Origin: Folioceros fuciformis
Taxonomy: Eukaryota > Anthocerotophyta > Anthocerotopsida > Anthocerotales
Reading direction: 5' to 3'
NCBI GenBank assembly: GCA_049999805.1
Contig: JBNGIO010006303.1
Location: 195,466 to 259,465 of the forward strand
Length of the DNA: 64,000 nucleotides
Of this stretch, positions 44,145 through 55,578 are shown piece by piece; positions within the stretch are counted from its first letter, which is position 1; each line of letters opens with the position of its first letter. A model generated the notes under the pieces. It made no database searches and was not told the DNA's origin. It saw only the letters and a program-made list of their open reading frames with translations. A program made the translations under genes and the position numbers.

Positions 44145-45681
44145 TCCTTTGTTATTCCACATATGACATTTTGGGAGAAAAGTTATGTTGGAAGAGGCTT
44201 ACACCCTTTTAGCCTTCGGCCTTATTCCTCTAATCTTTGGAATTGATGGACTTTCTATCTTTTTTTCAATAATAGAAAATAATCGATTTTAGGGGCTTCA
44301 TTGACATAGCTATCCTCCTTTCCAATTAATTTGATGTGATGTTGATGTTGCAGCATGGGCTCAGGCGGCCAAGATTACACCGCAGGCTTCTTGGGTTGGT
44401 TGGGGTTGGGCTGTCAGCAGCTTGGAGGTCCCTCGCCTTCACTCGGTAACCTGGACGGCTGCCTTGTAACACACATGCTCCATTAGCAACCTGGAAGGTG
44501 CGGCCCGGTTGGTGTTTGGCGTGATCTCTTTGGAACGGAATCCCGAATGTTTGCCCTTGTGGAAGGTGAGTTGATGGGGAACCATCTGGCATCTGGATGA
44601 TTCTGAACATTGGCATTTCCTTCGAGGCTATGGCTGATGGGAATCGTGTGGCAAATGGGGAGAAGCTTTTGCATCACGGAAGCGCCGGGTAGCGTTACGC
44701 TGCAAATATCTTCGTAATTGTTCTCTGGAAATGCCGATCCAGTCACCGCCCCATGTTCATCAGCATGGTCACGCCTGTCCTACTCAGCCAGCAACTCCAG
44801 ACTCGAGAGCGGGAAGAAGACGCTGCCACAAACCTACCAACGTACTCGGGCTTCCATCTGAAATATCGCCTGTTGTCTGCCTCAATCCTGTTTTCCTTCC
44901 AGGCCTGTGGTTGAATCAGCTCAAAAGTTTCACGAACACAAAACACAAATCTGTCAACGCAGATCTCAACGTGAAGGAATGCCCATCCCACAGCACCGCC
45001 ACCAGGTTGCAAATCCAACGATCCCTTAAAGTTTGTCCAGCACTGCATCGCTTTCTGTTGCTTGTGTCATTCGTGTGTCCATCTGAGCGGAACGTGAATG
45101 TCCCTGATTCCAACCGCGTCCATTCAATCTTGTCTGCTGCAAGTCCCGGTGTCGATCTTCAACCCTGTAGATCCACGAAGTCAACTTCCATCAGCTGAGC
45201 TTACATGGCCCCAGGACTCCTGGACCAGGCTTCCACTCCATACCCGGACCATGTTCTTGGCACCAACCGAACAGAACAGAATGGCTGGAGAGTGATGCCA
45301 CCCGATCCTGGAATCGCGACAGGCCGAGACCTACGAACGCCGAACCACCATAGCACGTGCGGAGAGTGGAGCAGAGGGAGTACCAGCTCGTGAATTTCAT
45401 TCCAAAACGATTGCTGACGCGAGATTTTCTGAGTGGCGTGGTCGAGATAAGGCGGGTTCGCGGTGGGCAACATGGAGCAAATCCAGTGCGAGGGCAAGCG
45501 AAAGAGGAGGGTTCTGCGGTCGGTGCTGCCGGCTTATCGGCGCTCAACTTGACCATCTCGAGTACTTGGAGCCTGAATCGCACAGCACTGTGGCACGCAC
45601 ACAATCAATCAAGCAAACCTTGAGAGCAAGCACACAGCTAAGCTCTTTGTCGCTCTCTTTGCAGTTTGATCAGAGGAAAAG

Positions 45682-47411
45682 ATGCATCATCATCCGGCGG
45701 CTCTAGTGCTGCTCTCGCAGGAGCAGCAGGAACATTGTCACCACAAGAACACGGCACGCGCGGCCCCGGAGATGGAGATGTGCTCGAGGCCGCAGTGCGG
45801 CTGCAGCCACCGTTCCCCCACCGGGCTTCCTGGAGGAGTCCGCATCCCGGGCGCGCTGCGACCAGGCTACGAGCGGGTCCTGACCCGCGGGGCCTTGCAG
45901 TTCGTGGCAGACCTCAACCGCGTGTTCCGCCCGCGAGTTCGGTACGCTTTGCAGCATCGGCGGGAGCAGCAGGCCCGCTACGACGCACAGGAGCTCCCGG
46001 GATGGGATACCGCGACGGAGGGGATACGGAAGGGGAAGTGGACGTGCGCCTCGGTCCCGCCCGCTTTGGCCGACCGGCGGGTGGAGATCACCGGGTCGGT
46101 GGAGCGGAAGATGATCATCAACGCGCTCAACTCGGGCGCCAAGGTGTTCATGGCGGACTTCGAGAACTCGCTCTGCCCGACCTGGGACAACAGCGTGCAA
46201 GGGCAGATGAATCTCCAGGACGCGGTGTCGAGCACCATCGCCTACCTCGTCCCCTAGCGCAACCGAAGCTACAGAATGAATGAGACGAGCGCGGTCCTGA
46301 TGTCCACCCCAGGGGCTGGCACCTCCTGGACGCCCACTTGGAGGCGGACAGCGAGCCCGCCTTGGTCGCCCTGGTAGACTTCGGGCTCTCTACTTCTTCC
46401 ACAACCACGCGGATTTCCGGCGCAAGCACGGGGGAGCGGGCCCTTCTTCTACCTCCCGAGGATGGAGCATTCCCGGGAAGCAGCCATCTAGGCCGCCGTC
46501 TTGGAGGCCGCTGAGTCCGCCGTGTGCGCTCCCCGGGGGTCCATACGAGCCACGGCGCTGATCGAGACGCTCCTGGCCGCGTTCCAGATGCACGAGATCC
46601 CGTTCGAGCTGCGGGATTACTCGGCCGGGCTCAACTGCGGGAGATGGAACTATATCTTCTCCTTCATCAAGACCTTCCGCAACGACCCCGAGCGGGCTCC
46701 TCCCGGACCGGACCCACGTCAGGATGGCGGAGCGCTTCCTCCGACGCTAGACCAATCTGCTCATCAAGACGTGCCACTCCCGGGGCGGGGCGTCCAGGCC
46801 ATGGGAGGCATGGCGGCGCACATCCCCATCAAGGACGACAACGCCGCCGTCCGGGCCGGGAACGACGGGACGTGGGCCGCGCACCCCGGTCTCGTCCCCC
46901 TGGTCCTGGATGTGTTCCACCAGAACACGCCCGAGGAGAGGAGAACCAGCTGGGAGTGCGGCGGGACGACGTGAAAACGACCCAGGAGGACCTACTGGAG
47001 ATGCCCCGGGGCAAGCACTCCAATGAAGGCCTCCGCCTCAACATCCGCGTCGGGATCCAGTACCTGGCCGCCTGGCTGGCCAGCACCGCCTCCGCCCCGC
47101 TCTATCACCTCATGGAAGACGCCGCCACTGCGGAGATCAGCCGGGCCCAGATGTGGCAGTGGATCCGCCACGGCGCCTTCCTGGACGGCGACCTCGTCCC
47201 TGCTCACGTCACCAAGCTGCTCTTTGGCCGCGTCGTGAACGAGGAGCTCGGCAGGATGAGACAGCAGGCCGGCCCCTTCCACGCCCGCCTCCACCAGGCC
47301 GCCAGACTCTTGGTCGCCCAGTGCGTCAAGGATGAGCCCGACGACTTCCTCACGCTCGACGCCTGCCGCGAGCTCCTTCGACTCATTCCCGACGCTCACT
47401 CTCGATTGTGA
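45682..47411 (+). pseudogene. Malate synthase (glyoxysomal) pseudogene
   Basis: Malate synthase condenses glyoxylate and acetyl-CoA in the glyoxylate cycle. From ATG 45682 the frame follows the plant enzyme (VLTRGALQFVADLNRVFRPR; CASVPPALADRRVEITGSVE; RKMIINALNSGAKVFMADFE) until TAG at 46255. Similarity continues in shifting frames: RGWHLLDAHLEAD, YFFHNHADFRRKHGG, GPFFYLPRMEHSREA, IRATALIETLLAAFQMHEIP, SAGLNCGRWNYIFSFIKTFR, MGGMAAHIPIKDD, GTWAAHPGLVPLVLDVF, GLRLNIRVGIQYLAAWL and YHLMEDAATAEISRAQMWQW. It ends DAHSRL, with a peroxisomal SRL signal. At least four frameshifts and stops near 46255, 46492 and 46748 inactivate it. No introns are visible, which would fit a retrocopy. It is very GC-rich. 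Confidence 0.93.
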
Positions 47412-48825
47412 ACTTGGCCAACTTCTCCTCTCTGCAAGTACTCTACCCCAACGCCCAATTTTATTATCATTTTTTTCTTTTTTCTTTCTGTTCTGCGTCA
47501 GAGTGAATGCATGGTTTTCACGATCGCTATCATCCAAAGTGGTCGACAACGTCTCCTTCCTTGAAGAGGAATCGAGGCATCGGGCCTTGACTCGCTGCCA
47601 CGTACACTTAATAGCGACATTCTCCCTTTCTTCCTTCCTTACATCACCTTCAAAGTGACGAGCGGCACAAACGTACTGGAGAAGTGAAAACAAGAGAGAG
47701 TCTCGAGAGTGAAGCAAGTGAGTCTCGGAATTTGATCCCCCAAGAGCAAGAGCTTGAACTTGAACTTGTCCTCCGGTTCTTCTGGCAAACAGCTTGGGCA
47801 TCACACATGCATTGTGCCTCGTACCGGCCTGATTCGTTTCAACAGACGCCAGCCTCGGGTGGCTCGTGAGAAATGCGATGCCTGATGTGATCTGATCTGA
47901 TCTGACGAAGGAGCAAGCGAATAGAGACACGCATTTCGATCATATCCCAGGACAGAATGTAGGCGGACGAGGACGACAAGAAGAGGGACAAGGAAGGGAG
48001 CCAGACGTGGGAAAATGGAAGGCGGGGTTGCCCTAACCGAGTGAAACAAGGCAAAGGCGGGGCCAATCCAAGATTACGTACCCCGTACCCTTGTCCTGGC
48101 CCTGTCCTTGGCTGCAAGAGGCAAACAGAGCTCTGGCCCGGCCTGGTGGAAAGTGCCTCGTTGCTTAGCTCTTAGCTCTCAGACCACACAAGGTGTTAAG
48201 CGAATCCGAATACGGCTCCAGCACCTTACGTGTTGCGTGCTCACCTAACCACGAATTTTGCGTTCCAACTTTGGGACAGTCGTATCGCGAAAAGAGAGGC
48301 AGAGGCAGATCACACAGTCAGCCGGCAACTGGAAACCGGGAACCGGGGACGGGCACCGGCTGGCTCGGCAATGCCATGGCCACGGCCACGGCCGCCTGCC
48401 TGGCCCGCCCCTGCCGTACGGGCCCGCAACTGCTCCGTACGGGGAGTCGTTTTCGTTTTTTTGGGAAAGAGCGTCCGGGTCCCGGTTAGCACAGGGCTGC
48501 GTCCCATGCCCCTCCCATTCACTGCGGCAGCGACGTGGCGTGTGTGTACGAGGAGCAGTCCTTGACTCCGTCCCTCTCCGTCGCCACCGTCGTCGCACAC
48601 AAGGCCACTGGTAGAGGCCCAGGATTCTCTGCCGGCCTTCCCGCCTCGTTGTGGCTACCTAGCCAGCTTGCAAAGCCATGCGCAGGCCGTCGGGAAGTTG
48701 AACGTCCAGAGAGCGCCGCTCTCGCACGCGAGCCTGCTAGGTGTCGGAAATTCGGAAGGGACTGCGCTATAGCTGCCCATGCAGGGCAGGCTTCATCTGT
48801 GGCCGTCCCGAGCTGGAGGATACAA
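47412..48825. other. Intergenic, no gene seen
   Basis: Flank of the malate synthase relic on the left and promoter/5' UTR of the next gene on the right. Overlapping frames around 48190-48640 reflect GC-rich composition rather than coding. Confidence 0.6.
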
Positions 48826-50842
48826 ATGTCGTCTTCCCGGGGCTCTTGGTTCGCGCCGGAGCCTAGGCTGTCGTACGATGAGCTGAAGGAGATGATGGCC
48901 CAGGCAGCGGAAGCCCTCAAGGACAGGGACGAGAGGGAGAAGGAGGTGGCTAAGGCGAAGGCCAAGGCCAAGGCAGTTCTCTACTCGACAACACCACGAG
49001 GCGAATCTGTTCTCACCGAATCCAAAGCTTTCAACATCCATGTGAGATACACTGCCGATTCTGCCAAGGTTGCCAAACATGACAGGAGATCTGTCTCTGC
49101 AAGGGAGCCTCGAGCTGCTGCCTTTGCTAGGGCAGGCTTGCCACCGAGTTCGCGCGCCGCTTTCGAGGTGACGCGATCCTCCACGCCGGAGCTCGCTGTT
49201 TCTTTTTTTTTCCGCTTTGCTTCCTCTTGTTTGCTCAATCTCTCGCAATTCCGGTCTGCAGAAGTGGAAAGGATTGCGTGCGGAAGTGACCGTTACGGGG
49301 GAGCACCAAGTTTCCGAAGAATCGTCGGAACCGAGTAAACTTGGTAAGCTTGTCAAGCCATCGGACAATGAAGTCCTCGGTGGAGGGAACGGGAGGAAAG
49401 CAGGGAATGGACACCCCGTTCTCTCCGTGAACGTGGAGGCCAACGCAGACGCTATCGATCCTTATAAAATTGGCGACAACAGCGCACCGGACAAGCTGTC
49501 CAGGACCAAGGAGTGGGTGGATGACACCCTGACATTGCAGGGCTTCGCTCCTGCTCCTGCTCCTGCGCCTGCGGTGGACAGAAACACTTCCGAGGGAGGC
49601 CGCAACACGGAATCGGAAGTTCCGGTTCCTCCTACTGCAACGGTTGACGCGAGGCGGTTGGCTGTGTCTCCAGAGATCCAAGAGGAGGAGGAGGAGGACC
49701 TATGTTTGGAGGAACTTGAGAATTCTGCTCACATTGAAGATCAGCTACCAGGCCGATTGTCGCAGTCCGTCCGATTCATCAAACCGGGGTCTCCCGCGCC
49801 GGTTTTCTTTTCTCGGGAGCAGAAGAAGAAATCGAATTTCGCGTTTCGGGCCTTCTCTGCCAAGCTTGCGTCTAAGCTTGGAAGACTTTTCTCTTCCAAG
49901 TCTGCGAAGCGCTCGCCTTCTCACATGAGTAGCGGTGGGAGCCTGGAATCACCGTCTGAGTCCTCGAGGATGAAGAGCGCGAGCTTGCACAAGAAATGGT
50001 TGCAGAAGCAGAGCCCCAAACCACCAGGGGATGAAGCAACAAGGGACAAAACAGAGACCGTACGGGCCGGCCCCAGATTGCAGCAACCAGTGGCACCCAA
50101 GTCTGGTAAAGTGGAGCCCCGACTAGTCGAGGTCAGGCGCAAAGGGAAAGAGAATATGGAGGTACGACATACGTTTACACCTCCTCTTGAAGGTGCATCT
50201 CATGCTAACTCCATGGTTTCGAAAGCCGTTGACTCGAGTCAGCCGGCTTCTGCCACCTCGTCGTCCTCTACATGTAACACAAGCAGCTTGCCTCCGTCGG
50301 CTGGGGTGTCGTCTCCACGTGTGAGAGCTTGGGCCGGAATTTCTCGTTTGTCAGAGAAAGAGCATAGGAATCTTTGGTCTCGTCACTATGATACAGCAGT
50401 TGCCCCCAAGAAGCAGGTGACTCCCCAGGAGTTTCTAACTTCTGTTCTTGGTTGGGAGCCAAGTTTGGGAGAACTTCGCATACGCACACCCACAAAGGAC
50501 TGTCCTGTGAAAAGGATCTGGCCGGAGCAAGGGAATTCCCCAACAGGCCCGGGGGATGATGTCTTGTCGAAAACTCGTCAAAGAACCGGTCAACCAGGTA
50601 GGCCTATTGACATTGACAAAATATCAGCTGTTCCTTCTCTCCCTGTAGTGGGCAATGATCCGGTTGGTTCAGGTGCTGCTTTGGCGTTTCTTACTTCTAC
50701 TGGGTCTGGTTTTGAAGCCAACTCTCCCTCTGATACTGATCCTGAGGATGATGTCAGTGATTCTGACATGGAAGACTATGCACGAATTCTGAACTTAGTG
50801 GACTACGATGCTTTCAGCCTTCTTCCTTCAACTGATTCATAG
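48826..50842 (+). CDS. Unknown plant protein, 598 residues, mostly disordered
   Basis: Two exons (48826-49041 and 49262-50842) join in phase across a GTGAGA..TGCAG intron. The N-terminus has a predicted coiled coil (LSYDELKEMMAQAAEALKDR followed by a KAKAKAKA run). The middle is Ser/Pro/Lys-rich and looks disordered (LASKLGRLFSSKSAKRSPS; a PAPAPAPA run). A more ordered segment lies near the C-terminus: VRAWAGISRLSEKEHRNLWS, then APKKQVTPQEFLTSVLGWEP, then RIWPEQG. The last 40 residues are acidic (SDTDPEDDVSDSDMEDYARI). I recognise no domain. Codon use and the single in-phase intron support a real gene. Lys-rich middle and acidic tail would suit a nuclear or cytoskeletal adaptor, but that is speculation. 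Confidence 0.8.
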
Positions 50843-51764
50843 TAATGGAGCCCCTTCACCTCGTATGCCAGGGAATGCACAAGGCAACTGCTCATCAGCA
50901 TTGCCTTTCCAGGTCCATCAAACTAACCCACTTACACGTGAACTAACCCACTTACACTAGAGGGGTCCTGAAGATCAAAATGGTGCAGATTTGGATGCCT
51001 CAGATCGTCTGAATATTATAGGGCTCCATGTCTCACATGGTCTGAATATTTTAGGGCTCAAATAATGAGCTGAAGGAGGAATATTATGATTGCTCCGTTC
51101 GCTTGGGATACCGCATAGGGATCGGTCTCAAGGAACGGCAGAGAGCATCCAAGTCACTGACAAGAACCACGCTGAGAGATCGTAGCGGCGATTTGCGAAG
51201 TAGCTTGGAGCCTTGCCTTCCACAAGGGGTTGGAAGCCCATGCGATGCCCAGCGTTCTCCTTCCATTCCTAAAAATCTAGTACTTGATATATGTTGTTCA
51301 CATACAACAGGGTGTGAGAGGTCATCAACATGATACGAATACTTAACTAGCTTGATCTAGGGTTTACCGCGGAAGTTTGCAGAAATGAAAAACTGTAGTA
51401 CCAGCTTTGTGAGTTACTTATGAGTTGCGCATATTCAAATGTCATCTGGTAACATGGTCCGCCTTTGGATGCATAAGAGCTGTTCGGGTGAAAATGTGCA
51501 GAGAGTGCCTGACGATCGAAGGGCTGGAGTGAGTACTTCGTGTGCAAGGTGGACGAGGGGTTGACGTCGATGCCCCATAAATCTGCAGTCTTGGATCATC
51601 ATTTGGGAATCTTTGCTGTACAAGTTGGACCTTTTGCCAAGTCTGTTCTTGGCATGTAATCTAGTCCCTGTTCTCGCACGTCAAGTCGGAAAAGATGAAT
51701 TGTATAAGGAAAAATATACTTTTCATAACTCTCAATACTGCGTGAAAAACTTCACTCGTAGGCA
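50843..51764. other. Convergent intergenic region, no gene seen
   Basis: 3' flanks of the unknown gene and of the rhomboid gene. It contains two short direct repeats: CTAACCCACTTACAC (about 50926 and 50943) and CTGAATATT(A/T)TAGGGCTC (about 51010 and 51041). Confidence 0.6.
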
Positions 51765-53747
51765 TCAATCCTTCACGCGCCTGCGTGCTGGCAGCAGGCG
51801 AAGAATGGGAGACCTGTCCACCAGGAACTTCTTTCCACCGTTCGAGGGAGTTTCTAAGGCATAAACAGGGCCTATCAACAGTGAGATAGCAGCCCCACCA
51901 ATCAATCCCCCAACCTGCAACCACCCACAATGTGAGAGATACCAAGGCAGAATAGAAAGAAAAAACAACGCTGAAATTTTGGGTGAAGCATTCATTACAT
52001 ACATGGCCCCAATTGTCGATACCATCATTCCCCAGACCGAAGGCCTGAAACATACACCACGGTAATCAGAAAATCAATGCGGGTTCTCACTCGTAACCGG
52101 CAACACCAGAGGGAGTAGCGTTGGCATTGCTGTTAGCTGACGTACATACCATATTAACAACAATGACACGAGCAACTTCCTGTAGGCTCCGCTTCCCTCC
52201 AATCAAGATATTCATATGCCTTGCTAAAAAAACCGCCAAAGCACCCACCTGAGATGGAAATGCAAAGATGAGACAAACCACATTACTATCCCCAGGCAAT
52301 TGTATGAGTCTATCCATTGTGGGGAAGAAGAAAAGTTACGACAATGCTTACCAGTCCAAAAATCGCTCCAGATGCTCCAACAGAAGGAGTCTTACACAAA
52401 AAATAACTGCAAGTACTACCTGCCAGTCCACAAAGAAATTTATTTAGCTGTCAGGTCGTTCACACCGAACAAACAGGCAAACATGGGAAAGCTTACTTGT
52501 AATGGCAGAAGCTATGTATACAGCCGTGAATCTTTTGGGTCCGCCCAAGCTTTCCACCGCTGGGCCAACTGAATTCAGAGAGTACAAGTTCACCTGCACA
52601 TCAGAGCCACCCACTACTCATTAGGTTGCCTACATTTCACACATAAATATGCCTACACATGACGAGCAAAGAACAGACTGGTTACAACATGAGGTCGACA
52701 AGCACACTGACCATGAGGTGCGCAACATTTGCATGAAGTACTGCTGGAGTGACAAGCCTCCAAAGTTGACCTTGATCAATCAATCCATTAACCTGTAACA
52801 TGATGCACTTCAGACAACGTTGAAACTACAGAGGCAAGATTAAGAAACACGACACGATGGGGTTACTATTCCTGGAAGCTCGTGCGTTTTAATACCTTTG
52901 CTCCCCACAGTAGGAGTTCCCCAGCAGTCGCCATCTGCGCTATGTACATCCTGCAACATGCCCCACCTTCCACCTGCATGTCAGGCCAAATGACCATCTA
53001 CATAGCCGTGGCATCCACTCCGAAGAAACGAGAACCACATTAGATCGCAACAGCTCTAGAAGGACCACAACTTACAGGATGTTCAACCCAAGAATGCAAT
53101 TTGTCAATACACGGCCACTAGACCGGGTCTCAGATGAATTTGGAGGAGTTGGAGAGTCGTAAGCTCCAACTGATGTACCTTCACCCATGGAGGCCATGAC
53201 GGGAAATGAATTCATCTGCTTCTTCTCCCCCATGTGAAGCAGAGAAAACCAGGGGGTGGACAACAAGGCCCAGTCCCTCGCAGTTCCAAGTCCATACTTC
53301 CAACCAAATGAATCCAATGCATTCTTCAAATGCGGCTTAGAAGTGAGGCGACGTAGCCGGTATCTACCCTCCGAGTCCTGATGCCATGAACACCCAACTA
53401 GGTCAGGTCACAAGAATTCCAGCAGCTGTAGGACCCGTGAAAACAGGAACCCATTCTTCAGGGTCCAAGGTGCACGAACTCAACCCACATACCGTGAATT
53501 CCCTCAGAGTGTTGCTCAAACTGTACTGCAGCTGCATGTGGGCTCCCGCAGCCCAAGCTACAAATCCGCAGCCGGGGAGCGCAATCACATTGATGGGAAA
53601 ATTCGGGAATCCAGCCCACGCATTGGAGCAATTGACGCGGCGGGCAGAAGAATTCCATGGCCTAAAACCCTTCGCCCCAGCAAAGATGGCGGACCCCCCG
53701 TTCCCTGCATCAATTGCACCTCCTTTCTGCAGCCACCCAAAGTTCAT
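51765..53747 (-). CDS. Rhomboid-family intramembrane serine protease, plastid type (RBL10/11-like)
   Basis: Rhomboids cut membrane proteins inside the bilayer; the closest plant relatives from memory are chloroplast envelope RBL10/RBL11. Exons 53747-53451, 53377-53076, 52950-52896, 52792-52712, 52593-52497, 52419-52352, 52248-52150, 52044-52003 and 51914-51765 join in phase to 396 residues. The nucleophile motif GASGAIFGL and the catalytic-histidine motif NWGHVGG are intact. Other family segments are [38 protein letters not shown] and [14 protein letters not shown]. About 200 N-terminal residues precede the membrane core and should include the transit peptide. ATG 53747 is the first in the exon; the frame further upstream begins only with TTG. 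The first intron (73 bp) is the least certain. Confidence 0.93.
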
Positions 53748-55578
53748 TTCACTCTGTTCCAGAGACCGTCCACAACAGACGAGTTCGAGACCCCTGTAGA
53801 TGTAACTTGCGCGATTCTCGGGCAATTCTGCATAGAGACTATCTCGCACAGAGACAATCTCGTGCAACACTGCCAATCATATACATATATGTCAGAAGCT
53901 GGAGGTGGAAGCTGCAGCGGAAGGAGGCGCGTCAGGCAGGTTATCTGAAGCGCTGCTCCGCACATACCACGTGTTGCCCGTATTCCAGCCCGCATATAAG
54001 TTACACTCGTTTATTACCCTTGCTGAGGCCATGCAGTCCGGAAGCCTCCACACTTTGGAGATGCCTGCCTGTAAGCTACAACCAGCCCAGGTCTGTTTTA
54101 GCCTGATTTCAAAGACCTAGTGTGTAATTGCGGGACCATGGCGACTCACCCTCCCTTGGAGTGCAACAGCAGACTGTACAATGGACCCCAGTCTTCTAAA
54201 CAAAGTGGAATTAAACGACCGTTTTAACATCCATGGAAGTGTTCATGAGGTTTAGTTGCGCGCTACGCTTTCCATTGATTATCTGAAGGGATGATTTCGA
54301 TCATTATGTATCCAAACCTAGAAACCCTAGAGGTTAGGGTGGAAGTGAGGTACGTGGGCGGAAGGCTATCGCGTATCCGGGGAAGGTTGCTTAGAGGTCG
54401 GTGGTGTCATCAGAGTCGTCGTCGGGGTGAAGGGCATCCACCATGATCATGGCTTTCATACAACAGGTTATAATCCAGAAGAGAACGAACAATTGTAGCA
54501 ACGCAAGCATGTGGTCATCCATCAACGTCACCTTGCAAACGTCGTGTGGCCCGCATGCCACACTGGAAGCGTCCGTTGGCAATGGCCCCAACCAACCAAC
54601 GGGGATCCACTATAGCCTTGAGCGGCAACAGGTTTTGTGGCATCGTAGTCTGCCGGATCAGCTCTTTCAGGGGACTGCTCAATGAGGTTTTTGACGCGGT
54701 GGAGTCCACATTTATGCATTCATGTTTTCGGAGTCCCTCCGACAGAACGCTGGGACGCTGGGATGCGGAGTGGGAAGGGGTCAACCTGTCTTGATATGGG
54801 TGGGGCCTTCTACGCGTATGGAATCTGGAAGCTGATTCGTAGGTTGATTCGTGCTTGGTCGACCAGTTTTACTTGTATGACGTTTTGATACGAGCCTTTG
54901 CTGTGGAGATTTTTTGCGACGCTTTCCATCGCAAAATGGCCAGGTTGCCGATTCGGGGATGCTTGGAAGGGATCGAGCTTGATGAGGCGGCTCTCGTTTG
55001 GCGTCCGGTAGATGAGGGGAACGAGGATCTGAGGACGATGGTCAAGGACCATCGGGTGGTCTGTTTGTGTTCTTTGGCATCTGGATGCTTTATGGAAGCA
55101 GGGCGCCCAAGTTAGAGCCACAAAAGTTCCTTGCAAGGTTTGCCCAAGCATGTTGTGAATCGGAACCAGGTGATGCAAGGTCCTCTGTTTGTAATATCAG
55201 GCAAGGGCCTGATCATCGTCGGATACGAAGATTGAGAAAGTGAGCAAAAGCTAAGAAGAATCCGCCAGGAATGCATGACTCCGGGCGCAAAGTGGTCAGA
55301 TTTCGTCCCCGCTTGTGTACATGCTTGATATGGGCTGGTTAATTACACAGCTGGGACGATGGGATCTATAAGGTACCTTGGTCACTATAGATTAGGGTCA
55401 CGTTGAACCTAAGCCGAAGTTGTCACCTGGAAAAGAATTCTGAGAGCATGGGCTGAATTCTCTTCCTTGACATGGTTGCATTTCCCTGGCTGTACGCCCT
55501 CATTTCCTTTGGTAATCCTGGCACATCCAACAGACTGGTCCATGAGCACCTACCTTGTCCTTGCGTTTGTGTGTCTGT
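53748..55578. other. Rhomboid 5' flank and intergenic DNA
   Basis: I see no well-supported gene. A 43-codon frame with a membrane span lies at 54391-54522. The stretch 54850-55115 is open on the plus strand for 87 codons but lacks an ATG and any known motif. Confidence 0.5.
54391..54522 (-). CDS. Small membrane-peptide ORF, 43 residues, doubtful
   Basis: The frame starts MDDHMLALLQLFVLFWIITC, has one hydrophobic span (residues 6-22) and ends with an acidic tail (HPDDDSDDTTDL). Its ATG overlaps the stop of an upstream minus-strand frame (MPQNLLPLKAIVDPRWLVGA..) by a few bases in another frame, so the two may be pieces of one shifted gene or upstream ORFs. There is no recognised family. Confidence 0.25.
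   Translation of the reverse strand: MDDHMLALLQLFVLFWIITCCMKAMIMVDALHPDDDSDDTTDL

Larger units (their letters stand above)
43603..45681. other. Intergenic with one gene relic
   Basis: The left part is AT-rich and contains a short protein-like relic and a telomere-like palindrome. From 44330 it becomes GC-richer. The frames on the minus strand at 44480-45600 (90-137 codons) have some protein character, but I could not join them by splice sites or recognise them. Confidence 0.5.

Noticed and set aside
44483-45604. A possible minus-strand gene upstream of malate synthase
   Set aside because: Frames of 87-137 codons exist but I could not link them by phase-consistent splicing or match any family, so I left the region as intergenic.
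46992-47930. 312-codon minus-strand frame opposite malate synthase
   Set aside because: It is an antisense shadow of a GC-rich coding relic; the plus strand carries clear malate synthase similarity.
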